A DNA stretch of 64,000 bases from Agrypnia vestita (taxonomy: Eukaryota; Arthropoda; Insecta; Trichoptera; Phryganeidae): the NCBI GenBank assembly GCA_016648135.1, contig JADDOH010024956.1, positions 1 to 64,000 of the forward strand, written 5' to 3'. The notes under the pieces were generated by a model. It was not told the DNA's origin and did not search any database. It saw only the letters and a program-made list of their open reading frames with translations. Every line of letters starts with the position of its first letter. Positions within the stretch are counted from its first letter, which is position 1. Both the position numbers and the translations under genes were made by a program. This document shows, in pieces, positions 31,530-42,190 of the stretch.

Positions 31530-31965
31530 TTTGTTATTCTTTAATTAGTACCATTCTGAATTTGTCTTTTGCCAATAATTCTTTATTTTTACTGTGTCAT
31601 TACTTTTTGAAAGGTTTTAATTTTTTCTGTTTACTTTGATACTAATCATTGTTTATATATTTATTTATTTTAAAGAGTTTTCATGATTGTTCATTTTTTT
31701 AAATGTGTTTTATTGCAATCTATTATTTTTTGGGTATATTTTATCTTCTTTTCTTGTTGATCTGGTATATTGGTTTAAATATCTTTATTTTTTTATTTCA
31801 AAATTTTTTACCATTAGGTTTGGTATCTTATCATTTTTTACCATTTTATATTAATTTTGCTTTTATACTAATCATTGTTCATACATATTTATTTAAAATG
31901 TTTTCATATTGGTTCATTTCTTTTGAATTAGTTTATTTCTATTAATTTTTAGTTTATTTTAAAAC
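31530..31965. other. T-skewed tract with internal duplication
   Basis: The plus strand is extremely T-rich with few A or C. Two parts (31641-31710 and 31866-31945) share 'tactaatcattgtt.ata' and 'gttttcat.ttg.ttcatt'. A long frame through it encodes mostly F, L, I and Y, a consequence of composition. No gene is claimed. Confidence 0.5.
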
Positions 31966-32387
31966 GTGTTTTATGTTTATATAAAAATTCTATATATGTA
32001 TGCGCCAGTCCGGTGCACGCGCGGATCGACCAACTGACCCAGTGTGGTTTTTTTAATTTCTGCGCTTGTTTGTCATTTTTTCTTTGTATTATTCAGGTAT
32101 CGGCATACCAGTGTACTAATACGTGACACGTACACTGCACGTTTTTACAATAATTATTGAACAAGATAATACTTTATTTATATAAGGAAAACATAACTGT
32201 ACGTGTCTAAACAGATTTTCTTAATGTGACCAGTGAAGTTTCCTGGGGTAAACATAATAAAATTTAGCAAAAACAAAATAAATTTACGATACATAAAATG
32301 AAGTGTCCAAAAAAAAAATTAAAGGAATATTATATTTTAATTTAATTGAAAATTACACACATATTCGCACACATAAATACATATACA

Positions 32388-32648
32388 TATATATCGACGG
32401 CTCCTACGTATAATATCGTAACCCACAAATCGACGATTGTGAGTTTTTTGTGTATTTCATATGTATTTAATATATCTTTAATTCCAAGAAAAAAAAAAAT
32501 ATAATAAAAAACGTTATTTATTGCAAAATGTTTTTTTTTTCTTGGAATTAAAGATATAATTAAATACATATGAAATACACAAAAAACTCAAAATCATCGA
32601 TTTGTGGGTTTTGTGTGGGGGATATTATACGTAGAAGCCGTCGATATG
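32388..32648. repeat. Fold-back element with ~110 bp arms
   Basis: The left arm (32388-32495) and right arm (32540-32648) are inverted copies: 'tatcgacggctcctacgtat' / 'atacgtagaagccgtcgata', 'tttaattccaagaaaaa' / 'tttttcttggaattaaa'. The centre is AT-rich. No coding capacity; MITE-like. Confidence 0.75.
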
Positions 32649-32904
32649 TTAAATCGAAGGCTTTAAATGTTAGTTCTAACTACTTTGGGGGTAACCCGCG
32701 TCAAATTCTGGTCATCAGGACCAGTCGTCTGCCGACGTTCTCACCGTCAAGTGAGAGTTTGAAAAATTCTGCGTCAGGTGTTTGTAGAGAAGTGGACAAT
32801 TTAGCAAAATAAATATATATATATATATATTGTTAAACTTATAAAACATTCTAATCTTATTAACTAAAAATATATTTTTTTAATATATTATATTTTTAAA
32901 ATTA

Positions 32905-33660
32905 TTCTGAATTCTCAGCGTTCGGGTCATTATTTTTAGAAACAGTTTGTCTTTCGACATAGGCCTCCTCTAAAGATTTCTATTTTTCTCTATACTTTGC
33001 AACTCTGATCCATTCTGGACCAGCCACCTTTTTTAGATCGTCTTCCCATCTTTTCGTTTTTCCACCTTTGTTTCTTTTACCGTCTCTTGGATACCACTTT
33101 GTTATTATTCTGGTCCATTTCTCTTGCCTTTCTCTCTAGTCCATCGCCATTTTAGTGTTCGATATACAGAATGTGTCTGTTTGAATTGAGTTCTGTTTTT
33201 ATTTCTGTTAATTTTACTTTATTGGCTATTCTCCCATCGATTTCTTTGTCCATGGTTTTGTTGGGCGATATAAGTTGTCCTAAGTACTCAAAGATGTACT
33301 CGTCTACGTATTGTATTTGTTGTGTGTTTACTATGATATCATGTGTCTTTAGGAATTAGTCATGACTTTTGTCTTGGTGATGTTCACTGATAGCCCTGCC
33401 ATAGCCTAGCCGCACTCTGATCTGATAACTGTTATAACATATGTTGTAGCTTTCTTGGGCACTCAGAGAACAGTATCAGATCGTCTGCAAAACGTAGACG
33501 GCTTAGATTTTCTCCATTAATATTGAGACCATTCTCATCCCATTCTAGGTTTCGAAATATCATCTCCAGGACTGCCGTAAATAGTTTGGACGAGATAGGA
33601 TCACCTTGTCGGACGCCTCGCTCTATGGGGAATACTTCGCTTGTTTTCTCCAGTCTACTT
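32905..33660 (-). pseudogene. RTE-like LINE RT fragment with RQGDP and FADD
   Basis: Minus strand, frames interrupted: PIERGVRQGDPISSKLFTAV, LEMIFRNLEWDENGLNINGE, NLSRLRFADDLILFSECPRK, a degraded KTKVMTN region, and at the 3' side YPRDGKRNKGGKTKRWEDDL then KKVAGPEWIRVAKYREK. These are RT motifs B (RQGDP) and C (FADD) and the RTE-type tail (RW.DDL.K.AG..W). In-frame stops lie between about 33360 and 33450. Inactive. Confidence 0.82.
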
Positions 33661-33664
33661 GTAA

Positions 33665-34130
33665 AGGACTTTTACACTCCCGACGTTTCGAATAAGTATA
33701 TTCATTCTCAAAGACCTTCTATCTTGAATCCTGCCCAAAACCGGACGAGTAAAAAATGTAAAGTGTACAAGTGTAAAAGTTCTTTTCATTTCAAAAGGAC
33801 TATTTGACGTGGGTTCCCTCAGAAAATAATTCATCATCTTTTAACCCTTGAAAATCTTAAATATAACATTTAATTTAATCGTTATCTGCAAAACATATTA
33901 TTGGTAACTGAGCAAGGGTCTTCTAATATTCAAATCTATTTCATAATTTTCTCCGAATTAAAAAATATATAAATAAATTTGATTGAAATACCTACATATG
34001 CCTATATATATTTCCTAAAAACATTCCTTTCTCGGGTAATAAATACTCTAACCACGAGGAGAAAGGATTTGGGAAACGTATAATTGTGTATTTGAGAAGT
34101 ACGAGTACATACTATATTTTCGATAAAAGA
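33665..34130. other. Non-coding DNA
   Basis: Short frames only; no recognisable feature. Confidence 0.4.
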
Positions 34131-34139
34131 CGAAAAGCT

Positions 34140-34745
34140 TAAAAAGATATCGAGAGGAGACTGGAGGGAATAAGGCGAATTGTGCTTTGAATACAATAAT
34201 TTCTAATAGATACATGTCAATCGAGGCAAGAACGGTGGTACACAATGGAATTCTGGTGCCATCACTGATTTATGGAAGTGATGCCTGGAGCTGGCAGAAA
34301 AGGAACCAAAGTACATACATACTAATTGCAGTCGAAACGACATCATTTAGACATATGTGTGGCAAATCCATTTACGATATAGTGAAGAAATAACAAATTA
34401 GGAAAGAGTGTAAAGCTGTTATAAGCATAGTGAATAGAATTAAAAAAGGGTCACTTATGTGGTTTGGGCACGTAGAACGAATTAATGATGAAAGAATGAT
34501 AAGGATGATAAAAAAAGATATACGACGCAAGTGTTAATGGCGCCAGAAAGGGCGACCGCGTAAAACGTGGATACTAGAAGATTGTTCTGTTCGGAGCCTC
34601 AACAATCGTCGAGCCGTTTTATCTATCATACGATATCTATCAAGCGAAGATGTATGAATGTGGATAAGACGAGGGTTGGGTCAGGACAGAAAAGTGTGGC
34701 ATTCCATACTCTCTGCCTACCCTCGCGGAATTTGGCGTGATGGTT
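34140..34745 (+). pseudogene. LINE RT C-terminal fragment (reference copy of this family)
   Basis: Plus strand: MSIEARTVVHNGILVPSLIY, GSDAWSWQKRNQ, IAVETTSFRHMCGKSIYD, then KKGSLMWFGHVERINDERM, GRPRKTW, LEDCSVRSLNNRRA, LGQDRKVWHSILSAYPRG. This is the connection/thumb and C-terminal end of a non-LTR RT protein: a LVPSLIYGS.AW block, WxGHVER, GRPRKTW. Several stops and frameshifts. Copies of the 3' part lie at 4.0, 22.0 and 50.8 kb. Confidence 0.8.
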
Positions 34746-34749
34746 AGTT

Positions 34750-36095
34750 ATTTGGTTGTCTAGAGAGGTTGAAAAGATAACATTTTAAACATTTTATCGA
34801 ACTGGCTGTCGTTAAATAAAGATAGCAATGGACGTTTCAGTCGTAGGCGGCATCTATTTTGAAGTGCATGGTAAAGTTAGGGTGCTGTTTATTTGTTGAA
34901 TCTACCGATGCACCAAAAATAAATCGCAAAAGCGTGCCCACGGTATATTAAACTTAATACAAAATCCAATTCAATCCGAAAATGTAAATCGTCCCACGCT
35001 AATAATAAAAAAAAAATAGCGGTATTTTTTTCATTACTTCACGTAAATACATTGCGACATATTATTTTTAAATTACGTAAAAAATAGTTTTTAATATAGA
35101 TAAAAATTTGTTTTTAATATTACACATCAAATTATTTATTCTCTTATAAGTATATGTAATTATTAATATTAAATTTTTTGTCACTTAAAAATATTTAAAT
35201 CTAATATTGATTGAGCAAAAATAAAAAATGTACGGGTTTTGATTTGTGTCATATTTATAAAAACTGTAACTGGTTATCTTACAGTACAAAAGTATGAAAT
35301 AAAAAATAGTACTCAAAAATATATATTTACCAGCTTGAAAATTTATCTTTCAAATCAGTTTTATGATTAATATATTGATATTTATGGTAATCTGTAGTCT
35401 TATAGATACACAGATTCAAATAGTACAGAAAATACATGTTTTTGCTACCGGGACATTACCCAGAACAATCTATTGCCAATAGTGAGCGTTCCTTCTCTTC
35501 AACTTTGATTTTTATTTGAATTGTATCTGAATGTGAGCAATAGATCTGATTCTGAAGATGAGTAATTTTTTTAATTATTAAGAAGTATTGGAAATAATCG
35601 TAACTTTAAAAAAAATACTATATAAAATGATACTAATATAAAATGATCAGAAAACCCAAATTTTATAATTAATAAAACTATGTTCATATTAAGTTTTCTC
35701 TTGCAACACTAGGTGTCGTTGCCGCGATACTCATAGTAATACGGTCGATGGAAGTAAGGAAAAATATATGCCAGCAAATGGATCTAAAGATTGTACTCTT
35801 AATATCTTTCTTCTAATGCATACTTAATATGAGTGTGTACGCACGGAGCGGACTAGTCTAAATTATATGAAATATTGTATCGGAGCCCACACATTGGCTC
35901 TTTATAAATGCATAATCCGAGAGTTCTTTCCTTCTATATCCAATTATATTACACGGCGTAGGGAAGCCATTTAGCTTCACAGGCAGGTCACAAGAATCAC
36001 ATTTCACATCTACCACTCCTTCGGTAGCTTACATCCATCATACGTTCATTTCATTCGTGTCTTTTACTGTCATTACACGATGGTCCACGCGCTTG
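34750..36095. other. AT-rich non-coding DNA
   Basis: No gene, no clear repeat; 35705-35790 and 35870-36095 are slightly GC-richer. Confidence 0.4.
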
Positions 36096-36099
36096 AGAA

Positions 36100-37180
36100 A
36101 ATAACTCGAATTCATTCATTCGTGGTCCTAAAGCTCTATCGTCTGTTGATTCCTTATCATTTTAATTATTTTCAAAATAATAATAAAAAACAAGATCGAA
36201 TCGGTTAATCAGTGAAAGAAATGCGACAAATTTTAAATACACGAATCATCAGTTAACAATCTACGAATATCCAGACGCGACGGTTTAACCGCGTCAGCGG
36301 GGACCGAATCAGGGAAAATGTGGGCCGGTCCACGTGTGAAATTTCGCTACAGATTCGCAACAATACTAATCACGCATTGCGGAACTTCTTCGGTATTAAT
36401 GCAAATCACGTTTCGACAACTCGAAACCTACTCACATTTTGGTCGCAGGGCGGTGATGAAATATCGAAACCTGTTATCGCGCAAATGGTGTATTTGGCGT
36501 AACCTGACGAATTTTGGTCCGCCTAATTTTATAGAAATTTATCTTCAATATTATGTTTGTTTTAGGAATATTATTATTATCAGTTTTTAATAATAACTCG
36601 AGACGAGTCGTTGATATCGAAGAGGTTATCGTTACGCGTATTAATCATTCGAGATAAACGTCACATCGACCAAATATTTGGTCGATTGGAAATATTTAGT
36701 CGATTGTAAGCGTAATTAAAATGATTTTTTTATTATTATTTATAATAAAAGCGAACCGAAGACATGCATGCGTGATAACCGTGTTCACGGAAACGTCGGT
36801 GCGGAGCGCGGTGGCTGGTGGGGGCCAGCGGAAGGCAGCGCTGTCAGAGCGGAGGCTTCAGTGCAAGTCGAGCGGTTGACGGTCCAAGCCGACTCTCGCC
36901 TCCACTGCGCCGGCCTCCGGAACCGACTCCGCCTCGTACCGAAACACGCTCGGTCTTCGGAATAAAGCGGTTTAATAAACACCTCCGTTTATGTGGTTTG
37001 TGCATGACGCGGCAAAAGCTGTTTATTTAGTATTTTGTATGTGGCGTAATCTCGCGAACCGAACAAGTTCGCGGACAACCGGGACAGAAGACTCGACTCG
37101 GATGTTCCTCGGAACGAAAGGTGTTTCGGGACTGAGTGAAGGCTGCGGTGACTGTGAAACGTACTGAATTCCCCGGTGCC
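36100..37180 (+). promoter_or_regulatory. GC-rich island upstream of exon B, with octamer and E-box
   Basis: Composition departs from the AT-rich background from about 36260. Visible sites are an E-box CACGTG at 36331-36336 and a POU octamer ATGCAAAT at 36399-36406. 36790-36970 and 37040-37180 are strongly GC-rich and probably hold the promoter and 5'UTR of the exon at 37258. An Inr-like TTCAGTG lies at 36857-36863. Function is inferred. Confidence 0.4.
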
Positions 37181-37186
37181 CCTAGT

Positions 37187-37207
37187 ATGAGCCGCCCCCG
37201 GTGCTAG
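37187..37207 (+). other. Short upstream ORF
   Basis: ATG to TAG, six codons (MSRPRC), ends 50 bases before the main ATG. It may damp translation of exon B; the first exon candidate at 12.38 kb also has a tiny upstream ORF. Confidence 0.35.
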
Positions 37208-37257
37208 GCAGCAGCGAGGGCAGTGAGGTCCTGGCAGACGAGAAGGCAGAGGCAGCC

Positions 37258-37375
37258 ATGGAGTACCAGCACGGGGCTCCGCTGGGCCCCCCCGCGCCGC
37301 CGCCCCCCGCGCAGCCCAGCCTCCCCACGGCCGACCAGTATCATCACTTCTGGAGACAGCACGTCTACATCAACG
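37258..37375 (+). CDS. Putative first coding exon B of an unidentified host gene
   Basis: The ATG at 37258 lies in GCAGCCATGG, a strong start context, and the frame is closed upstream by TAG at 37183-37185. The peptide reads MEYQHGAPLGPPAPPPPAQP, then SLPTADQYHHFWRQHVYIN. It is proline-rich first, then changes to an aromatic- and histidine-rich stretch unlike translated GC noise. A donor follows at AACG|GTCAGA (base 37375), phase 1. It is a weaker donor than the one at 12532 but leaves the same phase. With exon A it fits a gene with alternative first exons whose shared body lies right of the window. I do not recognise the protein. Confidence 0.5.
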
Positions 37376-37379
37376 GTCA

Positions 37380-40300
37380 GATACGGGCAACTTTCGCCCA
37401 ATTTTTATACCAAAATCACCCGATCGCGCTCTTTTCGCTCGGCCCTAGCCGCCGCTCCACGCTCGTAATGACCCTGCGCAGTTCGGTGATGTCGGATAAT
37501 TTGTTTTTATCAACGTCGTGGACTAGGTTGTGTTTTGTCGTCATTATCTTATTCAACAATTATTTCCAACACACGTATTATTACTTCATTGTATAATGTC
37601 TTTGCAGCGCAGACTTGAGATAATTATCTCAATGTTTGATATCAACGTTATCTTTTGTTTTCGCCCTTGAGTTGGTAACTCAGTCGGGTGAAAAACTTAG
37701 ACTATACTAACTCACCCACATCAGCTGATTATCATATTTTTCAACCACTATTACTTACTATAATTACTAATTTTGCCTTAATTACTAATTTCAAATTCAT
37801 TATACACCCATATCATTCGGCGCTAAAATTAGCTACAAACGTAAAAGGTACGTGGCAAATTATAAGCTGTCAAAAATCGAGTAGTGTTATTTTATTATTC
37901 GCATTGGACAAGACCGCGACATCTGATCGAAACGAATGTAAATCCTATTGGTTCGTTAAGTTCTCGGACCGTTCATTGCTGACCGCTGAATCGAGCGGGC
38001 CACCGTAGCAGCCGAAACAAAAAGAAAGTAAACTTGTTTAGAAAAGATTATGGGGCAAAATTCAGATATAACTTTCACTTTTCTGACTAATGAATGCTTT
38101 GGGTATGGATTCAAATGCGGTTGACTTTATATCACTGCGGTGCGGGCCGCGAGCGATGGACGTTACTGTAGCCAAAGTGCGGGCTGAAAAACCTTTTGGA
38201 ATGCTGCACCCCGGATGATGAGACTCCACCGAGAGACAAATCACTTTCGTCTTCCCAAATCGGTATGAGGGCAATTTAAAAATAAATAATGTAGCGTTAT
38301 TTAACATTATTTACAACTGTCACTGTATGACTTTGGTTTTATTAAATTAATGTTGACAAATATCTGTCCGTCCTCTTCTTCTTCCGTCGATCTTTACCTT
38401 TGTTACTATAGTTACGAAAGTTACAGTTTCGCAGGAGGAAACGACCGAAACATTTACCAATTTACAAATTAATTTAAATATTATAGCCTTGCCCTGCTAG
38501 TTTATTTAAATTATTTCTGCTAGGCCCTGCGGGCGGTTATGTGTTTGCTATGCAGAAAACACAATTGTTTACCTATGCCTACGTCAGCCGCTTCGCGGTC
38601 AATTGTGTCTGTCAAGTTTCCTTAATATACAGATACGAAGAAAATGACGGAGTAAAATCAATGATATGCACAATGCAATGCATAAAATGCGTAAAATGAC
38701 ATTAAGTTCACTTCGCAGTTTAAAAAAATATAAATTGTAATAAATGTTTCTTAATTTTTGTTCAAAAATTAAATTTTTGAACAAAAATATTTGTTCAAAA
38801 AGTAAAATAAAAGTTAATGAATATATTATTGAAGCAAGTTTAATGCAAAAATATAAAAACAAAAGAGATTGAGAAGAGAAACAAGCTTACGTCAAACGTC
38901 AAAAAGCGGTATTACCAGCACAAAAAATATATTTCCGCGTCACAGTTGGCTGTTTTCTACGACAATAAAAACACGGATTTTTAAAATATTCCACGAAAAT
39001 ATTTAAAAACAACGATTAATTCCCGATAGAATATAATTTGAATGTTTTTTAATATCAGTTTGTTCGTATTCCTATATTTTTTATCTTTTTAATGTAATCT
39101 AAAATGTTTTTTTAACTGGCAACAGAAATCATCCGCTAACAACAACAACATCATCATTTTTAGTGTAATTAATATATAGACTTATTATTTTGCTTGTTTT
39201 TCAGAGCTTGACAATAAAGAAAATATTGAAGAGAATCTATTTGTTAAACTCATATTGGGCTAAGATAAAAGTGCTTGTATCCGATAGCTTCTAACGTATC
39301 CATGTACACATTTATTGTAGTTTTTCTATACTTGTATTTACCCAATTTAGCGAAAAATTCGCGATACTGTTGTCAAATTTATAGAAATGGTTTTTATTTA
39401 TTTAAATGTTTATGTTTGTGTAATTGGTCAGATAAATAAATATCAAAGCAATTCGTAACGTAATTTCTGTCCGGTCATAATTATTGTACAGAATGTTTAT
39501 CAAAGACGTCGATGAAATTCTATTTGAGGAGATAAATGTAAAAAATACGAAACGAATCGTTGATCCATCGATCAAACTATACATCTATTATATTGCAATG
39601 CGGAATCGACATCATCGGAACCATCGCTGAATGCTAGGTTTTAAAAAGGCATCCCATTCGGATTCGTCTATTAATTAAACTGGTACAGTTGCCGGAAAAC
39701 TTATTGAAATTTTTTGGCGTATTGGGGGAATGCGCAGAAGACAAAATTTGGGTCTCTTTGTGACTGGAATGGTACATGCGCAAACTTCCCCCCACTACGC
39801 CGTAAAATTTCAAGATGTTTGCCGGCTACTGTACTGTCTTCTAAAGTACGGTTTTCTAAAATCAAAAGATTTGAAGTTTAAATGGATTTGTGAGATTATT
39901 GTAAAATTAAGATTTTTAAATTTTATTATTCCGGGCACAATTCATAGCTATAATATAATTAATATAGGTGGACATTTATTTGCCAAGTAGACAAGTATTT
40001 TACTATTGCCGTGAAAATTTATGGTTGTCAACTAGAAATATGCTTGTACATTAATTTTCCAGAGTTGTAAATGTTACTGTAGTAATTCACGACTCGAATA
40101 TTTACAAGGATTACCGAGCTATGCTACGGTTAATACGAGCTTTGAGAGAAATTATAAGATTAAATGAGATTGAAAGAGATCAACTTGCACCCAATTGTTT
40201 TGGTAAAGATTTCTATAAATCATTTTTTTATAGTTATTTGAAATCATTATATAAGACATTTGTTTCTGCTGTTTTTGAAATATTTTTATAAATTGTTATT

Positions 40301-41580
40301 TTTTCTTGATTAGGTATTCCGCTTATTAAATAATCGTGAGATAACAAATGACAAGATAGTCATACATTAGTCATACAATCTTTAATCGAATGTTTCAATG
40401 AACAATGGAAAACATAAATACACATACATATGTAGGTAGATAGCTATATTCAGTGTCACAGTAGGTTATTATGTAAGCATAATATTTCACTAAAGACTCC
40501 CTATTTCTGGTCTAATAGCATTTTAATTAACAAGTTTCGTTATTATTATGTTATCTAAGCTTTCCAAAAGTCTCAAACCAGTTTGTATGAAATGAGTTTC
40601 TTTAAGTAGTTCAGTTTTAATATATTATATTTGATGTAGGTGTATATAAATGCAGTGGTAAACATGTGTTTATTTTAGAAAGATAATAATTTTTTTATGG
40701 GTATCGCTAAGCTTTTTGCAAATTTATAGCAATATCAAGTCGTTCCACCGTTTCACAACAGTCATAATCCGATGAGTACTAAATAATTTTTTTCACTACT
40801 AGCCAGACGGACTTGTGTAGGCAGGAAAACATTTGTGCGTATGAATGTCCCCCACACATTTACACTGAAATACGCCCACCTCTCCTGCTTCATTTGTTTG
40901 GGGGAAAAATAAAGATTCGATATTTGTTTGAAATATTATTTGACCACCGTAGTAGGTATAATATATGACAAGATTTCTAATAGCTAATCTAATCATGTCG
41001 TCCATATAACATACGTTTGTGTACTAATAAATTTATATTTCGCGGGAACTTCTTTGCATTTATTTATAAATACAGAAACACATATACAAGTATCAAAATA
41101 ATAAGTAAGTGCGTCGATCTTCGAGTCGAAAAGATTGCTTTGTGTATAATTTTATAATAGTTTGCAATTGGAATTTGACTGGCTTCTTGTGGATTTTGCA
41201 AACACTATTAATTTTATTAAACATTTTTTATACTTTTTGTTAAAATCCACATGCTATAGTATATTTTACAAATGTATAATATTATGCATTGTGCTATAAT
41301 ATTTTTATAATCTTCTCATTCTTTGTATAAAATAAATTTTAAAATATTTATTAAAATAATTCCAACGTTATCATATAAATTCATTCATTTAAAAATATTA
41401 ATTTAAATTTAAAACCTAAAAACTTACAATACAAACTTATAAACATATTAACTAAAAATGACTTGTAATAAGGAGAATAAGGAGGCAAATTGTTGGGCAG
41501 TTCAAGACCCATCAGGTCAGAGTCAATAGGATCATGAGTACGGCAATTTGGCGAGAGTGAAATCAAAGTGTATTTATTAT
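37380..41580. other. Long interval without supported genes
   Basis: 37.4-38.3 kb is moderately GC-rich and may hold intronic regulatory DNA. 38.5-41.5 kb is AT-rich. 39105-39185 ('taactggcaacagaaatcat', 'gtgtaattaatatatag') is a repeat shared with 58.99-59.06 kb. Short frames at 38599-38862 and 39730-39990 show no known motif. Confidence 0.4.
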
Positions 41581-41582
41581 AT

Positions 41583-41840
41583 TATGTGGGGTATGAAGGC
41601 AAAGATAGCAATATCCAACAAAATTTGAATGCAGTCATCGACGAATATTTTATAATGTACCGAATTCGAGATTTTATAGAAAACAACCTATAATTTTATA
41701 GGACATGATTTTGGAAGGGATAGATACATACGAGTAAAATCTAGAATTCAGTACCTTTTAAATTAGTAATCCTCACTGACTGCATTCAAAATATATTTTT
41801 TTAAATTTTTTGGATATTATTGCCTTTGCCCACATTGGAA
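41583..41840. mobile_element. MITE with 'atgtgggg' ends
   Basis: The left end 'atgtggggtatgaaggcaaa', then 'gatagcaatatcc', is mirrored on the right by 'ggatattattgcctttgccc' and 'acat'. The interior is also inverted ('gaatgcagtcatcgacga' / 'tcactgactgcattc'). Related copies lie at 9.0-9.5, 11.0 and 28.1 kb. Confidence 0.7.
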
Positions 41841-41889
41841 TACCAAAAATTCATTCGATTTATTACAATAAAATAGCAAAAACCTTATA

Positions 41890-42180
41890 AAAAATTATTT
41901 TCAAATTTCTGCATGGTTTTAATAATTTCATTTGACACAGTATCACAGCGAATGAATTTTATGGCTTATCTCCGTAACTATCCACATTTCATTCAAAGTG
42001 TTAATAATATTTTCTATTCAAAATTAAATGAAGAAGACTTTCCTGTAGTTTTTGCTGCTAGTTTCAAGATATTCTGTATATTAATGAGTTTAATTAAACA
42101 AAAAAAATCTAAACTGGACTACCAATTTTATTTATTTATTTTAGGAAAAGTTAACAGTAAATCTTAAATAAATATACAAT
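41890..42180 (+). repeat. Dispersed repeat shared with 11.1-11.5 kb
   Basis: 'cttatctccgtaact', 'ttcaaaattaaatgaagaag' and 'gtttttgctgctagtttc' match both arms of the inverted repeat at 11095-11530. The open frame 41913-42167 lies inside this repeat and is not a convincing gene. Confidence 0.5.
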
Positions 42181-42190
42181 ATAATATATA

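Noticed and set aside
31703..31945. Hydrophobic F/L/I/Y-rich frame resembling a mitochondrial membrane protein
   Set aside because: The composition follows directly from the T-rich strand and no mitochondrial gene motif is visible, so I do not call a NUMT.
36318..36590. 90-codon frame beginning MWAGPRVKFRYRFATIL
   Set aside because: No known motif, competes with another frame over the same bases, and the region reads better as regulatory DNA.
38430..38470. Possible hammerhead near 'gaccgaaacatttacc'
   Set aside because: No CTGANGA core within range and no helix I complement.
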